Made by a program: the position numbers and the translations under genes | Shown here: one piece after another, positions 1 through 7,605 of the stretch | How the letters are laid out: the number at the start of each line of letters is the position of its first letter | Numbering within the stretch: position 1 is the stretch's first letter | Assembly: GCA_937880335.1 (NCBI GenBank) | Contig: CALFLJ010000203.1 | Coordinates: forward strand, 1-35,790 | Direction: 5' to 3' | DNA: 35,790 bases | Origin: an uncultured Succinatimonas sp. | GTDB lineage: Bacteria > Pseudomonadota > Gammaproteobacteria > Enterobacterales > Succinivibrionaceae | Notes under the pieces: model-generated | The model's database searches: none | What the model was told of the DNA's origin: nothing | Seen by the model: the letters and a program-made list of their open reading frames with translations, nothing else

Positions 1-8
1 GGCGCAAA

Positions 9-36
9 ATTATAACAGAAAAATTTTTAATTGCAA
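9..36 (-). promoter_or_regulatory. Sigma70-type promoter reading off the left edge
   Basis: On the minus strand a TTGCAA -35 (31-36) and a perfect TATAAT -10 (9-14) are separated by 16 bases. They are followed by TTT and a GCGCC discriminator at the window edge. GC-rich discriminators are typical of stable-RNA promoters under stringent control. Since tRNA-Ser lies just upstream and many gammaproteobacteria have further tRNA genes here, a tRNA beyond the edge is a plausible target. The target itself is not visible. Confidence 0.5.
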
Positions 37-49
37 GCTTTTTTTTAAC

Positions 50-144
50 TGGCGGATAGAGAGGGATTCGAACCCTCGATACAAGCTTTATACTCGTATG
101 CTCCCTTAGCAGGGGAGTACCTTCAGCCTCTCGGTCATCTATCC
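50..144 (-). tRNA. tRNA-Ser (anticodon GCT)
   Basis: The minus strand folds as a class II tRNA. The acceptor stem GGATAGA pairs with TCTATCC, followed by discriminator G and an encoded CCA (52-50). The D arm is of the GAGAGGCTGAA type. The anticodon stem CTCCC/GGGAG encloses the loop CTGCTAA, giving anticodon GCT, which reads AGC/AGU serine codons. A long variable arm has a 7-bp stem (ATACGAG/CTTGTAT), and the T arm is GAGGG-TTCGAAT-CCCTC. The long variable arm confirms serine identity. It lies downstream of csrA, as in other gammaproteobacteria. No strong terminator hairpin follows it within the window. Confidence 0.97.
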
Positions 145-188
145 GAAGTTAGCCTGATTTAAAATCAGTCATAAATTTTGCGTTGCTT

Positions 189-217
189 AGTATCTGCTTT
201 TGTTTAGTCTATGTCAA
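189..217 (-). promoter_or_regulatory. Promoter of tRNA-Ser
   Basis: A perfect TTGACA -35 (212-217) and a GATACT -10 (189-194, 5 of 6 matches) are separated by exactly 17 bases. Transcription would start near 182, about 38 bases before the tRNA 5' end. This shows the tRNA can be transcribed independently of csrA. Confidence 0.75.
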
Positions 218-236
218 GTTTTATTTTGCAAAACAG

Positions 237-437
237 TTAAATTTTCTCTTTTTGAACCAAATTATCTTCAGTTTTTAAGTTTTTTTTATTTAACTTATCT
301 GCAACACGTTCAATTCGGACAGATGAAGGAGCCTCAATGCCTATCCTCATCCGTCCGGAATTAGTCTCTAAAACTTTAACGGTAATATCCCGGCCGAATT
401 TGACTTTTTCTCCAGCTTTTAGGGATATTACCAACAT
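237..437 (-). CDS. csrA: CsrA/RsmA-family carbon storage regulator, divergent
   Basis: A 66-residue protein that aligns without gaps to the CsrA fold (MLVISLKAGE..., RIGIEAPSSVRIER). CsrA dimers bind GGA motifs in mRNA leaders and control translation, carbon flux, motility and biofilm. Arg44, one of the two main RNA-binding arginines, is present. The otherwise near-invariant Arg6-Arg7 in the first strand is replaced by Leu6-Lys7, and residue 4 is Ile. The C-terminal tail is lysine-rich. The ATG follows the alaS stop by one base, with AGAGG inside alaS serving as ribosome binding site, so it is probably translationally coupled to alaS. The position between alaS and tRNA-Ser is the conserved csrA locus. 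The identity is secure from fold and context, but RNA specificity may differ. Confidence 0.88.
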   Translation of the reverse strand: MLVISLKAGEKVKFGRDITVKVLETNSGRMRIGIEAPSSVRIERVADKLNKKNLKTEDNLVQKEKI

Positions 438-438
438 A

Positions 439-3066
439 CTAAAGCTTACCTCTTAAAAGAGTACGAGCTTTATCAAAGCAAGCTGTAAGACCTTCTGGAT
501 TTGTTCCACCAGCCTGTGCTAAGTCAGGACGACCACCACCCTTGCCACCTACTGCAGGGGCTATTTCACGAACAATATCCCCAGCTCTGACACGAGAGGT
601 GAGATCATCTGAAACAGCAGCAATCAAACCTACCTTACCGTCTTCAATGCAAGCTAAAACCAAAACACATGTTTTTAAGCGATTACGCAGATCATCAGCT
701 GCAGTGCGTAAATCCTTTGTTGAGCAGTCATCTAACTTAGCTAACACAACAGGAACATCATTAAACGACTCAGTCTTTGAAACGAGATCTTTACACTCTA
801 AAGCAATAAGTTTGGCTTTTAACTGCTCAACCCGCTTTTCAAGATCTTTGCCATGAGATAAAATTTGTTCGGCTCGCTCTGTCAGATCTACTCCAGAACC
901 TGTCTTCATAAGTTTACAAGTCTTAGCCACCATGCGAGCTAAGTGCTGCATCCACTCAATGGCTGATGATCCTACCAGAGCTTCAATACGACGGATTCCA
1001 GAAGCGATACTCTCATCAGATAAAATAACAAAAGTACCTAAGTCACCAGTACGCTCAGCGTGAGTTCCTCCGCATAATTCCTTGGAGAAATCCCCCATTG
1101 AAACTACACGAACCTCGTTTTCGTATTTCTCATCAAATAAAGCAATAGCGCCAGACTTCTTAGCCTCATCCAAGTTCATGAGCTCAGTTTTAACTAAATA
1201 GTTCTTTGTAATTGCTTCATTTACGATACTAATTATCTGCTGACGCTCAGGAAGAGTTAAAGGAGATGAATGAGAATAATCAAAACGTAAACGATCTGCG
1301 GCTACATAAGAGCCCTTCTGAGCTACGTTATCTCCTAAAACTTTACGTAAAGCAGCATCTAAAAGGTGGGTAGCACTGTGATGAGCTGCAATATGTTTAC
1401 GATTGTCCTCATCAACGATAGCATTTACCTTATCGCCAACTTTAAACTCACCAAGATCAACATGACCTATATGAATTGTGGCTTTAGCTACGTGCTTTGT
1501 GTCCTCAACAATAAAGATATTATTACCAAAACGAATAACACCCTTATCACCTACTTGACCGCCCATTTCGCCATAAAATGGGGTTTTATCTAGGACTAAA
1601 ATAACACGCTCATCGGTTGATGCACTTTCAACCTCCTCACCGTCTTTTATTACATGAGTTACACAAGCTTCGCAAGATAAATTATCGTAACCTACAAATT
1701 CTGTATTTTCAGAGATCTTTAATTCTTTATTGTAATCAATACCAAAATTAGAATTAGCTTTAGCTCGCTCCTTTTGCTCTGCCATACACTTGTCAAAGGC
1801 ATCCATATCGACGCTATAACCACGATCACGTACAACGTCACCGGTTAAATCTGCAGGGAATCCGTAAGTATCGTAAAGCTTAAAGGCAACCTCACCTGGA
1901 ATAACCTTATTTTCACCAAGTTTAACTAATTCATTTTCAAGTAAAGCCAAACCTCTATCAAGAGTCTTTAAGAATTGCTCTTCTTCTTTTCTTAAAGTAC
2001 GCTCAATTAAAGATTGTTGTTCAACAAGCTCAGGATAAGCCTTACCCATTAGTGATACTAATGTATTTACTAATTTATAGAAGAATACATCTTTAGCTCC
2101 TAAAAGGCGTCCATGACGTACAGCACGACGGATAATACGACGAAGAACATAGCCTCGACCTTCGTTAGAAGGCAAAACACCATCTGCAATTAAGAATGAG
2201 CATGAACGGATGTGATCTGCTATAACACGTAATGATTTTGAAGTTAGATCACTTACACCTAAAGTATCAGCAGCAGCCTGCTCTAAAGCTTTAAATAAAT
2301 CAATATCGTAGTTTGAATGAACCCCCTGTAAAACAGCAGCAATACGCTCTAAGCCTAGGCCATTATCAATCATAGGCTTTGCTAATTTTTCAAAGGTTCC
2401 ATCAATCTTACGATTGTATTGCATGAAAACAATATTCCAGATCTCTATAAAACGATCACCGTCCTCATCAGGAGAACCTGGAGGGCCGCCTTGAACATCT
2501 TCACCGTGATCATAGAAAATTTCAGAGCAAGGGCCGCAAGGACCGGTATCACCCATCTGCCAGAAATTGTCAGAATTGAAAGCTCCACCTTTATTATCAC
2601 CAATACGTACAATCTTATTCTCAGGCAAACCTATGACATCACGCCAAATTGCGTAGGCCTCATCGTCTTTATCATAGACTGTTGCCATTAAAGACTCTTT
2701 TGGTAATTTAAATACCTCAGTGAGCAAAGTCCAGGCAAAAGTAATAGCTTCTTTCTTAAAGTAGTCACCAAAACTAAAGTTTCCTAACATCTCAAAGAAT
2801 GTGTGATGACGTGCTGTATAACCAACGTTATCAAGGTCGTTTTGCTTACCTCCGGCACGAACACATTTTTGAGCTGTGGTGGCACGAATATAATCACGCT
2901 TCTCTTTACCTAAGTAAATATCTTTAAACTGATTCATACCAGCATTAGTAAAGAGTAAAGTGGAATCATTATAAGGAACTAGGGAGCTAGAGCGCACAAT
3001 AGTGTGACCATGCTCTTTAAAGAAATTCAGATACGCATCGCGGATCTGATCAGTTGTCATATACAT
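439..3066 (-). CDS. alaS: Alanyl-tRNA synthetase
   Basis: Class II synthetase that charges tRNA-Ala in the cytoplasm and edits Ser- and Gly-tRNA-Ala. The order is an N-terminal aminoacylation domain (SSSLVPYNDSTLLFTNAGMN), a tRNA-recognition region, an editing domain with zinc ligands HHSATH (about residue 563) and CGGTH (about residue 667), and a C-Ala domain ending in GGKGGGRPDLAQAGG. The frame stays open upstream to a TTG at 3081. The start was placed at the ATG encoding MYMTTDQIR because GGAA lies 9 bases ahead and relatives begin this way. That gives 875 residues, close to the 876 of E. coli. It is followed one base later by csrA. All synthetase and editing motifs look intact. Confidence 0.97.
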   Translation of the reverse strand: MYMTTDQIRDAYLNFFKEHGHTIVRSSSLVPYNDSTLLFTNAGMNQFKDIYLGKEKRDYIRATTAQKCVRAGGKQNDLDNVGYTARHHTFFEMLGNFSFGDYFKKEAITFAWTLLTEVFKLPKESLMATVYDKDDEAYAIWRDVIGLPENKIVRIGDNKGGAFNSDNFWQMGDTGPCGPCSEIFYDHGEDVQGGPPGSPDEDGDRFIEIWNIVFMQYNRKIDGTFEKLAKPMIDNGLGLERIAAVLQGVHSNYDIDLFKALEQAAADTLGVSDLTSKSLRVIADHIRSCSFLIADGVLPSNEGRGYVLRRIIRRAVRHGRLLGAKDVFFYKLVNTLVSLMGKAYPELVEQQSLIERTLRKEEEQFLKTLDRGLALLENELVKLGENKVIPGEVAFKLYDTYGFPADLTGDVVRDRGYSVDMDAFDKCMAEQKERAKANSNFGIDYNKELKISENTEFVGYDNLSCEACVTHVIKDGEEVESASTDERVILVLDKTPFYGEMGGQVGDKGVIRFGNNIFIVEDTKHVAKATIHIGHVDLGEFKVGDKVNAIVDEDNRKHIAAHHSATHLLDAALRKVLGDNVAQKGSYVAADRLRFDYSHSSPLTLPERQQIISIVNEAITKNYLVKTELMNLDEAKKSGAIALFDEKYENEVRVVSMGDFSKELCGGTHAERTGDLGTFVILSDESIASGIRRIEALVGSSAIEWMQHLARMVAKTCKLMKTGSGVDLTERAEQILSHGKDLEKRVEQLKAKLIALECKDLVSKTESFNDVPVVLAKLDDCSTKDLRTAADDLRNRLKTCVLVLACIEDGKVGLIAAVSDDLTSRVRAGDIVREIAPAVGGKGGGRPDLAQAGGTNPEGLTACFDKARTLLRGKL

Positions 3067-3108
3067 AAATGCTATTTCCAAAATAAGGAGGCTTTTAATT
3101 TAGCGAAA

Positions 3109-3114
3109 ATTATA
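3109..3114 (-). promoter_or_regulatory. Possible -10 element for alaS-csrA
   Basis: A perfect TATAAT on the minus strand lies about 43 bases before the alaS start, in the recX-alaS gap. No good -35 is seen at 16-18 bases, so this is only a candidate. Alternatively, alaS is read through from recA-recX. Confidence 0.3.
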
Positions 3115-3153
3115 CACTATTAACAGCTCAAGGGCGCATAAGACCCAAAAGCT

Positions 3154-3648
3154 CTACAAGTTAGATAGAGAAAATTCTTCGTCAAACCATTCATTAAAGC
3201 GTCTTAAGGCACAAATACAAGATGAGGACGAGAAACCTCTCCTATATAGCATACTTAAAACTTTTTTTATCTCTATATTATCTATAGGTTTTGTTTTCAA
3301 ACGTTTTTTTAAAACTAAAAAAGCTTGTTCATCCCAATCTATTTCTTCATCTACATTTTCTAAGAGTTCATAATTAAGATGACGTTTTAGCATCTCAATT
3401 TTAAGTCTTTGAGGACCATAACCACAATTTTTCATATGAAGACAAAGCATTTGTACACATCTTGTCTCAGATAAAATACCTTCATTGACGCAGCGATGAA
3501 CTATTTCTTTTGAAATTTGAGAGTCATACTTTTTGATAAGTTTTACATAAAGCTCATACTTTGAATGCTCCCGCATTGTCAAAAGTCTAAGCGCATAGGC
3601 ATAGGCTCCCTTTGTATCTTCAATAGGAGCCTTTTTTTTAAATCCCAT
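3154..3648 (-). CDS. recX: Regulatory protein RecX
   Basis: A 164-residue, helix-rich basic protein resembling RecX (166 residues in E. coli). It has the repeated three-helix pattern: AYAYALRLLTMREHSKYEL near the N terminus and VLSMLYRRGFSSSSCICALR near the C terminus. RecX caps and destabilises RecA filaments. It starts 5 bases after the recA stop without a clear Shine-Dalgarno sequence, so its translation is probably coupled to recA and kept low. The recA-recX-alaS order matches E. coli. Identification rests on the pattern and context, as RecX proteins are weakly conserved. Confidence 0.93.
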   Translation of the reverse strand: MGFKKKAPIEDTKGAYAYALRLLTMREHSKYELYVKLIKKYDSQISKEIVHRCVNEGILSETRCVQMLCLHMKNCGYGPQRLKIEMLKRHLNYELLENVDEEIDWDEQAFLVLKKRLKTKPIDNIEIKKVLSMLYRRGFSSSSCICALRRFNEWFDEEFSLSNL

Positions 3649-3653
3649 TCTAA

Positions 3654-4826
3654 TTAAAGATCATCAGGAATTGGTGTTACTAAATCAGCCTCCTCTAGGT
3701 CATCTAAATCAGATAAAGGAGCATCTAAGGGAACATCATTGCCAAGCTCTGCAGTATCCTCATAATCAGAATTCTGTTTATAGAAAACTCGGATTTGTTG
3801 CTCAAGTTCGTCTGCAACTTCTGGATGCTCGTCAAGATACTTCATTGCATTTGTTTTACCCTGTCCAATCTTTTCTCCCTTATAGGCAAACCAGGCTCCA
3901 GTTTTTTGAACAAGTTTAGCATTAACTCCCAAATCGAGTAATTCGCCATTTTTAGCAATACCATAGTTAAAAAGAATTTGGAAATTTGCAGTTTTAAAAG
4001 GAGGTGCAACTTTATTTTTTACTACCTTTACCTTAGTTTCGTTTCCAATTACATTCTCTTTATCTTTAATGGCTGTACCCTTACGAATATCTAAACGTAC
4101 AGAAGAGTAGTATTTAAGAGCATTTCCGCCTGTGGTAGTCTCAGGATTACCAAACATTACGCCTATCTTCATACGTAACTGGTTAATAAAAACTACCATA
4201 CAATTAGCTTGTTTAATAATACCTGTAAGCTTCCTTAGAGCTTGAGACATCAAACGAGCCTGAAGACCTACATGATTGTCCCCCATGTCGCCTTCAATTT
4301 CAGCTTTAGGGACTAGGGCTGCAACAGAATCAATTACTACAAGATCAATTCCACCTGAACGTACTAAAGTTTCACAAATATCTAAAGCCTGTTCTCCTGT
4401 ATCTGGCTGAGCAATAAAAACATCTTCAACCTGAACACCTAATTTACGAGCATATAAAGGATCCAAAGCGTGTTCGGCATCGATAAATGCACAGATCTTT
4501 CCCAATTTTTGGGCTTGAGCTATAAGTTCTAAAGTTAAAGTGGTTTTACCAGAAGATTCAGGTCCGAAAATCTCGATAATACGGCCCATAGGCAAACCGC
4601 CAATTCCTAAGGCCAAATCCAATGTCAAAGAGCCTGTTGGAATTGCTTCAATGTCAACAATTTCATTTTGGCCTAAACGCATGATTGCGCCTTTACCAAA
4701 CTGTCGTTCAATTTGTTCCATTGCAGCTTCTAAAGCTTTCTGCTTTTTAGGATCTTTAGCAAGATTTGCTGCTAATTTTGACCCTCCTGTGGACGCTTTA
4801 GAGGATTTAGCTGTACGCTCTGCCAT
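3654..4826 (-). CDS. recA: Recombinase RecA
   Basis: ATP-dependent strand-exchange recombinase, and co-protease for LexA and UmuD in species that have them. Walker A GPESSGKTT lies near residue 88. Other visible core motifs are FIDAEHALDPLYA, VVIDSVAALVPKAEIEGD and the L2-region FGNPETTTGGNALK. The start has GGAGAT about 7 bases ahead. At 390 residues it is longer than the 353 of E. coli. About 21 extra Lys/Ser-rich residues precede the core, and the acidic C-terminal tail is long (ending DLDDLEEADLVTPIPDDL), consistent with autoinhibition of DNA binding by the tail. A strong promoter is at 4862-4890. Confidence 0.98.
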   Translation of the reverse strand: MAERTAKSSKASTGGSKLAANLAKDPKKQKALEAAMEQIERQFGKGAIMRLGQNEIVDIEAIPTGSLTLDLALGIGGLPMGRIIEIFGPESSGKTTLTLELIAQAQKLGKICAFIDAEHALDPLYARKLGVQVEDVFIAQPDTGEQALDICETLVRSGGIDLVVIDSVAALVPKAEIEGDMGDNHVGLQARLMSQALRKLTGIIKQANCMVVFINQLRMKIGVMFGNPETTTGGNALKYYSSVRLDIRKGTAIKDKENVIGNETKVKVVKNKVAPPFKTANFQILFNYGIAKNGELLDLGVNAKLVQKTGAWFAYKGEKIGQGKTNAMKYLDEHPEVADELEQQIRVFYKQNSDYEDTAELGNDVPLDAPLSDLDDLEEADLVTPIPDDL

Positions 4827-4861
4827 AAATTTTATCTCCTAATATATTTTATATTATGTAT

Positions 4862-4890
4862 ATTTTATATTTTTATATTCTATTAGTCAA
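4862..4890 (-). promoter_or_regulatory. Promoter of recA
   Basis: On the minus strand TTGACT (-35, 4885-4890) and TAAAAT (-10, 4862-4867) each match consensus at 5 of 6 bases, with a 17-base spacer. The start would lie about 30 bases before the recA ATG. No canonical CTG-N10-CAG LexA operator overlaps it by eye. Confidence 0.65.
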
Positions 4891-4900
4891 CAAAGACAAT

Positions 4901-4918
4901 ATAGAATATATATGCTAT
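4901..4918. promoter_or_regulatory. Perfect-armed dyad ATAG-n-ATATATAT-n-CTAT upstream of recA
   Basis: ATAG (4901-4904) and CTAT (4915-4918) are exact inverted repeats flanking a symmetric ATATATAT core. The size and AT core resemble a LexA operator, but the half-site is ATAG rather than CTG. The dyad ends 10 bases upstream of the recA -35. It may be a diverged SOS operator or simply AT-rich sequence. Confidence 0.3.
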
Positions 4919-4919
4919 T

Positions 4920-4968
4920 TTGAGACGTAATGAAATGCCCTAACAGTTACGCAACAACTCAGTCTCAA
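4920..4968. repeat. Inverted repeat in the recA-mutS gap
   Basis: TTGAGAC (4920-4926) and GTCTCAA (4962-4968) are exact inverted copies 35 bases apart. Inside them CGTAA (4926-4930) and TTACG (4947-4951) form a second inverted pair. The right arms overlap the likely mutS promoter. This could be an operator pair or an imperfect stem-loop. Confidence 0.35.
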
Positions 4969-4975
4969 TTATAAT
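4947..4975 (+). promoter_or_regulatory. Possible promoter of mutS
   Basis: A perfect TATAAT at 4970-4975 lies 56 bases before the mutS ATG. The -35 region at 17 bases (TTACGC, 4947-4952) is poor. It is the best candidate in the gap. Confidence 0.35.
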
Positions 4976-5031
4976 AACAAAGATTTAAATAAGCCTTTAG
5001 CAAAGAAAGATGATTTTTTTTAAGGATCCAA

Positions 5032-7605
5032 ATGTCAAAGTCTAATTACTCAAACATTGATGTAAATACACTTACACCAATGATGCGTCAATACATTGAA
5101 ATAAAACAACAATTTCCTGATACTTTGGTTTTTTACAGATTAGGAGACTTTTATGAATTATTCTTTGATGATGCAAAAAAAATCTCACAACTTCTAGACC
5201 TTACACTCACCCATAGAGGAAGTAATAACGGCGCGCCCATACCTATGGCAGGAGTCCCTTTCCATGCAGCTGATAATTATATTGCTCGTCTAATTAAGCT
5301 AGGAGAATCTGTTGTCGTTTGCGAACAACAAGGAGAGCCTAATTCTAAACAACCTATGATACGAAAAATAAGTCGCATCATAACTCCAGGTACAGTTACA
5401 GATGAGGGGATAGCTCCTGAAAATAAGGATAATGCTGTTGCCTCTATTTTCAAAGGAAAGAAATACTATGGATTTTCCTTTCTCTCTTTAGGATCTGGAA
5501 CTTTTAAAGCCGGAGCTTGTGCCAGTTACGATGAGCTAAAATTTTACATTGAAAAAATTTCCCCTGCAGAAATTATCTATCCTGAAAATTTCAAAGATTT
5601 TGATATTTTAAATCTCTTTAAATCAAAAAAATCACTGCCTCAATGGAATTTTGAACTTACATCTTGCTATAAGCTTTTGTGCAAACAATTTAATACAGAT
5701 AGCCTTTTTGGTTTTGATATCGAAAATTTAGAGGATGGAATCTGTGCTGCAGGAGCATTATTAAACTACGTAAAAAACACCCAAAATGTTCCACTTTATC
5801 ACATCAAAAAAATTTCCAGAGAGGATGATCAGGAAAATGTCATTATTGACGCTACGGCTAGAAGAAATTTAGAACTTTTAAATAATCTAGCAGGTGAAAG
5901 AAAAGGCTCTCTTTTAGAAGCTTTAGATAAAACAGTAACTACTATGGGAGGTCGAAAATTTAGAGAAATAATTATATCCCCATTGCGCGATAACGAAGTT
6001 ATTTTAAAAAGACAGAGAATGGTTAGAGGGCTATTAGATCTTGATATAGACGAGCTTAGAGGAGCCCTTTATGAAGTCGGAGATCTTGAAAGAGTATGTG
6101 CCCGTATAGGTCTTGGTTCATCAAGACCTAAAGATCTGGTTGTCCTTCGTACTGCCCTAGGCCAGGTTCCTAAAATAAAAGACCTGCTCTTAAAGGAAGA
6201 AAATCAAGACCTTTTTAATTATGCGCAAAATCTAGAGCTTCTTCCAAATATAAAAACACTTCTAGAAAAAGCCATTATGGAAGTACCATCAACATTTATT
6301 CGTGACGGCGGTGTAATTGCGGACGGCTTTGATAACCATCTTGATGAGCTTAGAGCTTTAATGCAAGGTTCATCCTCCATGCTTTTAGATATTGAAAATA
6401 GAGAGAAGGAAGCTACTGGTATAACAACTTTAAAAGTAGGTTTTAATTCAGTACACGGATACTATATTGAAGTTCCAAAATCGCAATCTCAAAAGGTTCC
6501 TGTTAGTTATAAACGCAGACAAACACTCAAAAATAATGAGCGCTATATTACAGAAGAACTAAAGAAGTTAGAAGAAAAAGCGGTTAACGCACAAACTGAG
6601 GCCCTAGCCCTTGAGAAAAAAATTTTTGACGAGATAATAATCAACCTTCAAGAAATTCTAACACCTTTAAGTAAGCTTGCAAATTCTTTAGCTATGCTAG
6701 ACGTTTTGCAAAGCTTCTCTAAAGTTGCTCAAGAACGCGACTATGTTTGTCCTAAATTAAGTACCGATCATATAATAAAAATTACAAACGGTAGACATCC
6801 TGTTATAGAAAGTCTTTCAAATAATCCATTTGTTCCTAACTCAATCGATTTTAGCAAACATAACTTCTACATCATTACAGGACCTAATATGGGAGGTAAG
6901 TCTACCTTCATGCGTCAGACTGCTTTAATTTGTCTTATGGCGAGAATTGGTTCTTTTGTCCCCTGTCAGGATGCAATTATAGGTGATATAAATCGAATTT
7001 TTACAAGAATTGGTGCATCAGATGATCTATCTTCAGGCCGTTCCACCTTCATGGTTGAAATGGAAGAGGCTGCATCAATTCTTAATAATGCAAAAGATAA
7101 TAGTCTTATCATCATGGACGAAGTTGGGCGGGGAACCTCAACCACTGAAGGCTCTTCTATTGCTCTTGCAATAGCCGAATACTTATGTACTAAGATTAAA
7201 AGCTTTACTCTTTTCTCTACACACTATCCCCAAATAGCTTCCTTAAGCAAAGTATATAGTGACATGGGAAATCTATGTTTTAGAGCAGAAAAGAGTCATG
7301 GGAAAATAGTATTTTTATATAAAGCCCATGAAGGAGCACAAAATTATGCTTATGCAGTTGAGGTAGGAAAGCTTGCAGGTCTTCCGTCAGAAGTAACAAA
7401 AAAGGCTACCTCTTTAATTCTTAACAGAGCAAATAAAAACGATGATATAAAAGACGTGGTTTTAGATGAAATCAAAGAACCTGTTGCAGATGTTGATCCC
7501 AAAGTTTCTAAGGTTGCAGATGAAATCCGCAACCTAAAAATAAATAACTTAACTCCTATAGAAGCTCTTGTATTGTTAGAAAAACTGCAAAGCCAATTGA
7601 TTTAA
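5032..7605 (+). CDS. mutS: DNA mismatch repair protein MutS
   Basis: Recognises mispairs and small loops, then recruits MutL. The 857 residues match the family (853 in E. coli). The mismatch-reading Phe-X-Glu motif is in GDFYELFF near residues 40-42, followed by connector, lever and clamp domains. The ATPase has Walker A GPNMGGKST near residue 617 and Walker B with the signature DEVGRGTST, and a short C-terminal tail follows. The start has AAGGA 7 bases ahead. It is divergent from recA and convergent with rpoS; its TAA shares two bases with the rpoS stop, and no terminator separates them. Proximity of mutS and rpoS is also known in enterics. Confidence 0.98.
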   Translation: MSKSNYSNIDVNTLTPMMRQYIEIKQQFPDTLVFYRLGDFYELFFDDAKKISQLLDLTLTHRGSNNGAPIPMAGVPFHAADNYIARLIKLGESVVVCEQQGEPNSKQPMIRKISRIITPGTVTDEGIAPENKDNAVASIFKGKKYYGFSFLSLGSGTFKAGACASYDELKFYIEKISPAEIIYPENFKDFDILNLFKSKKSLPQWNFELTSCYKLLCKQFNTDSLFGFDIENLEDGICAAGALLNYVKNTQNVPLYHIKKISREDDQENVIIDATARRNLELLNNLAGERKGSLLEALDKTVTTMGGRKFREIIISPLRDNEVILKRQRMVRGLLDLDIDELRGALYEVGDLERVCARIGLGSSRPKDLVVLRTALGQVPKIKDLLLKEENQDLFNYAQNLELLPNIKTLLEKAIMEVPSTFIRDGGVIADGFDNHLDELRALMQGSSSMLLDIENREKEATGITTLKVGFNSVHGYYIEVPKSQSQKVPVSYKRRQTLKNNERYITEELKKLEEKAVNAQTEALALEKKIFDEIIINLQEILTPLSKLANSLAMLDVLQSFSKVAQERDYVCPKLSTDHIIKITNGRHPVIESLSNNPFVPNSIDFSKHNFYIITGPNMGGKSTFMRQTALICLMARIGSFVPCQDAIIGDINRIFTRIGASDDLSSGRSTFMVEMEEAASILNNAKDNSLIIMDEVGRGTSTTEGSSIALAIAEYLCTKIKSFTLFSTHYPQIASLSKVYSDMGNLCFRAEKSHGKIVFLYKAHEGAQNYAYAVEVGKLAGLPSEVTKKATSLILNRANKNDDIKDVVLDEIKEPVADVDPKVSKVADEIRNLKINNLTPIEALVLLEKLQSQLI

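Noticed and set aside
2419..2691. 90-codon plus-strand frame inside alaS
   Set aside because: It lies opposite conserved AlaRS sequence, and its composition follows the antisense frame.
3120..3150. Imperfect stem between recX and alaS as a terminator
   Set aside because: Only short GGG/CCC and AGCT pairs with a 3x3 internal loop and no T tract.
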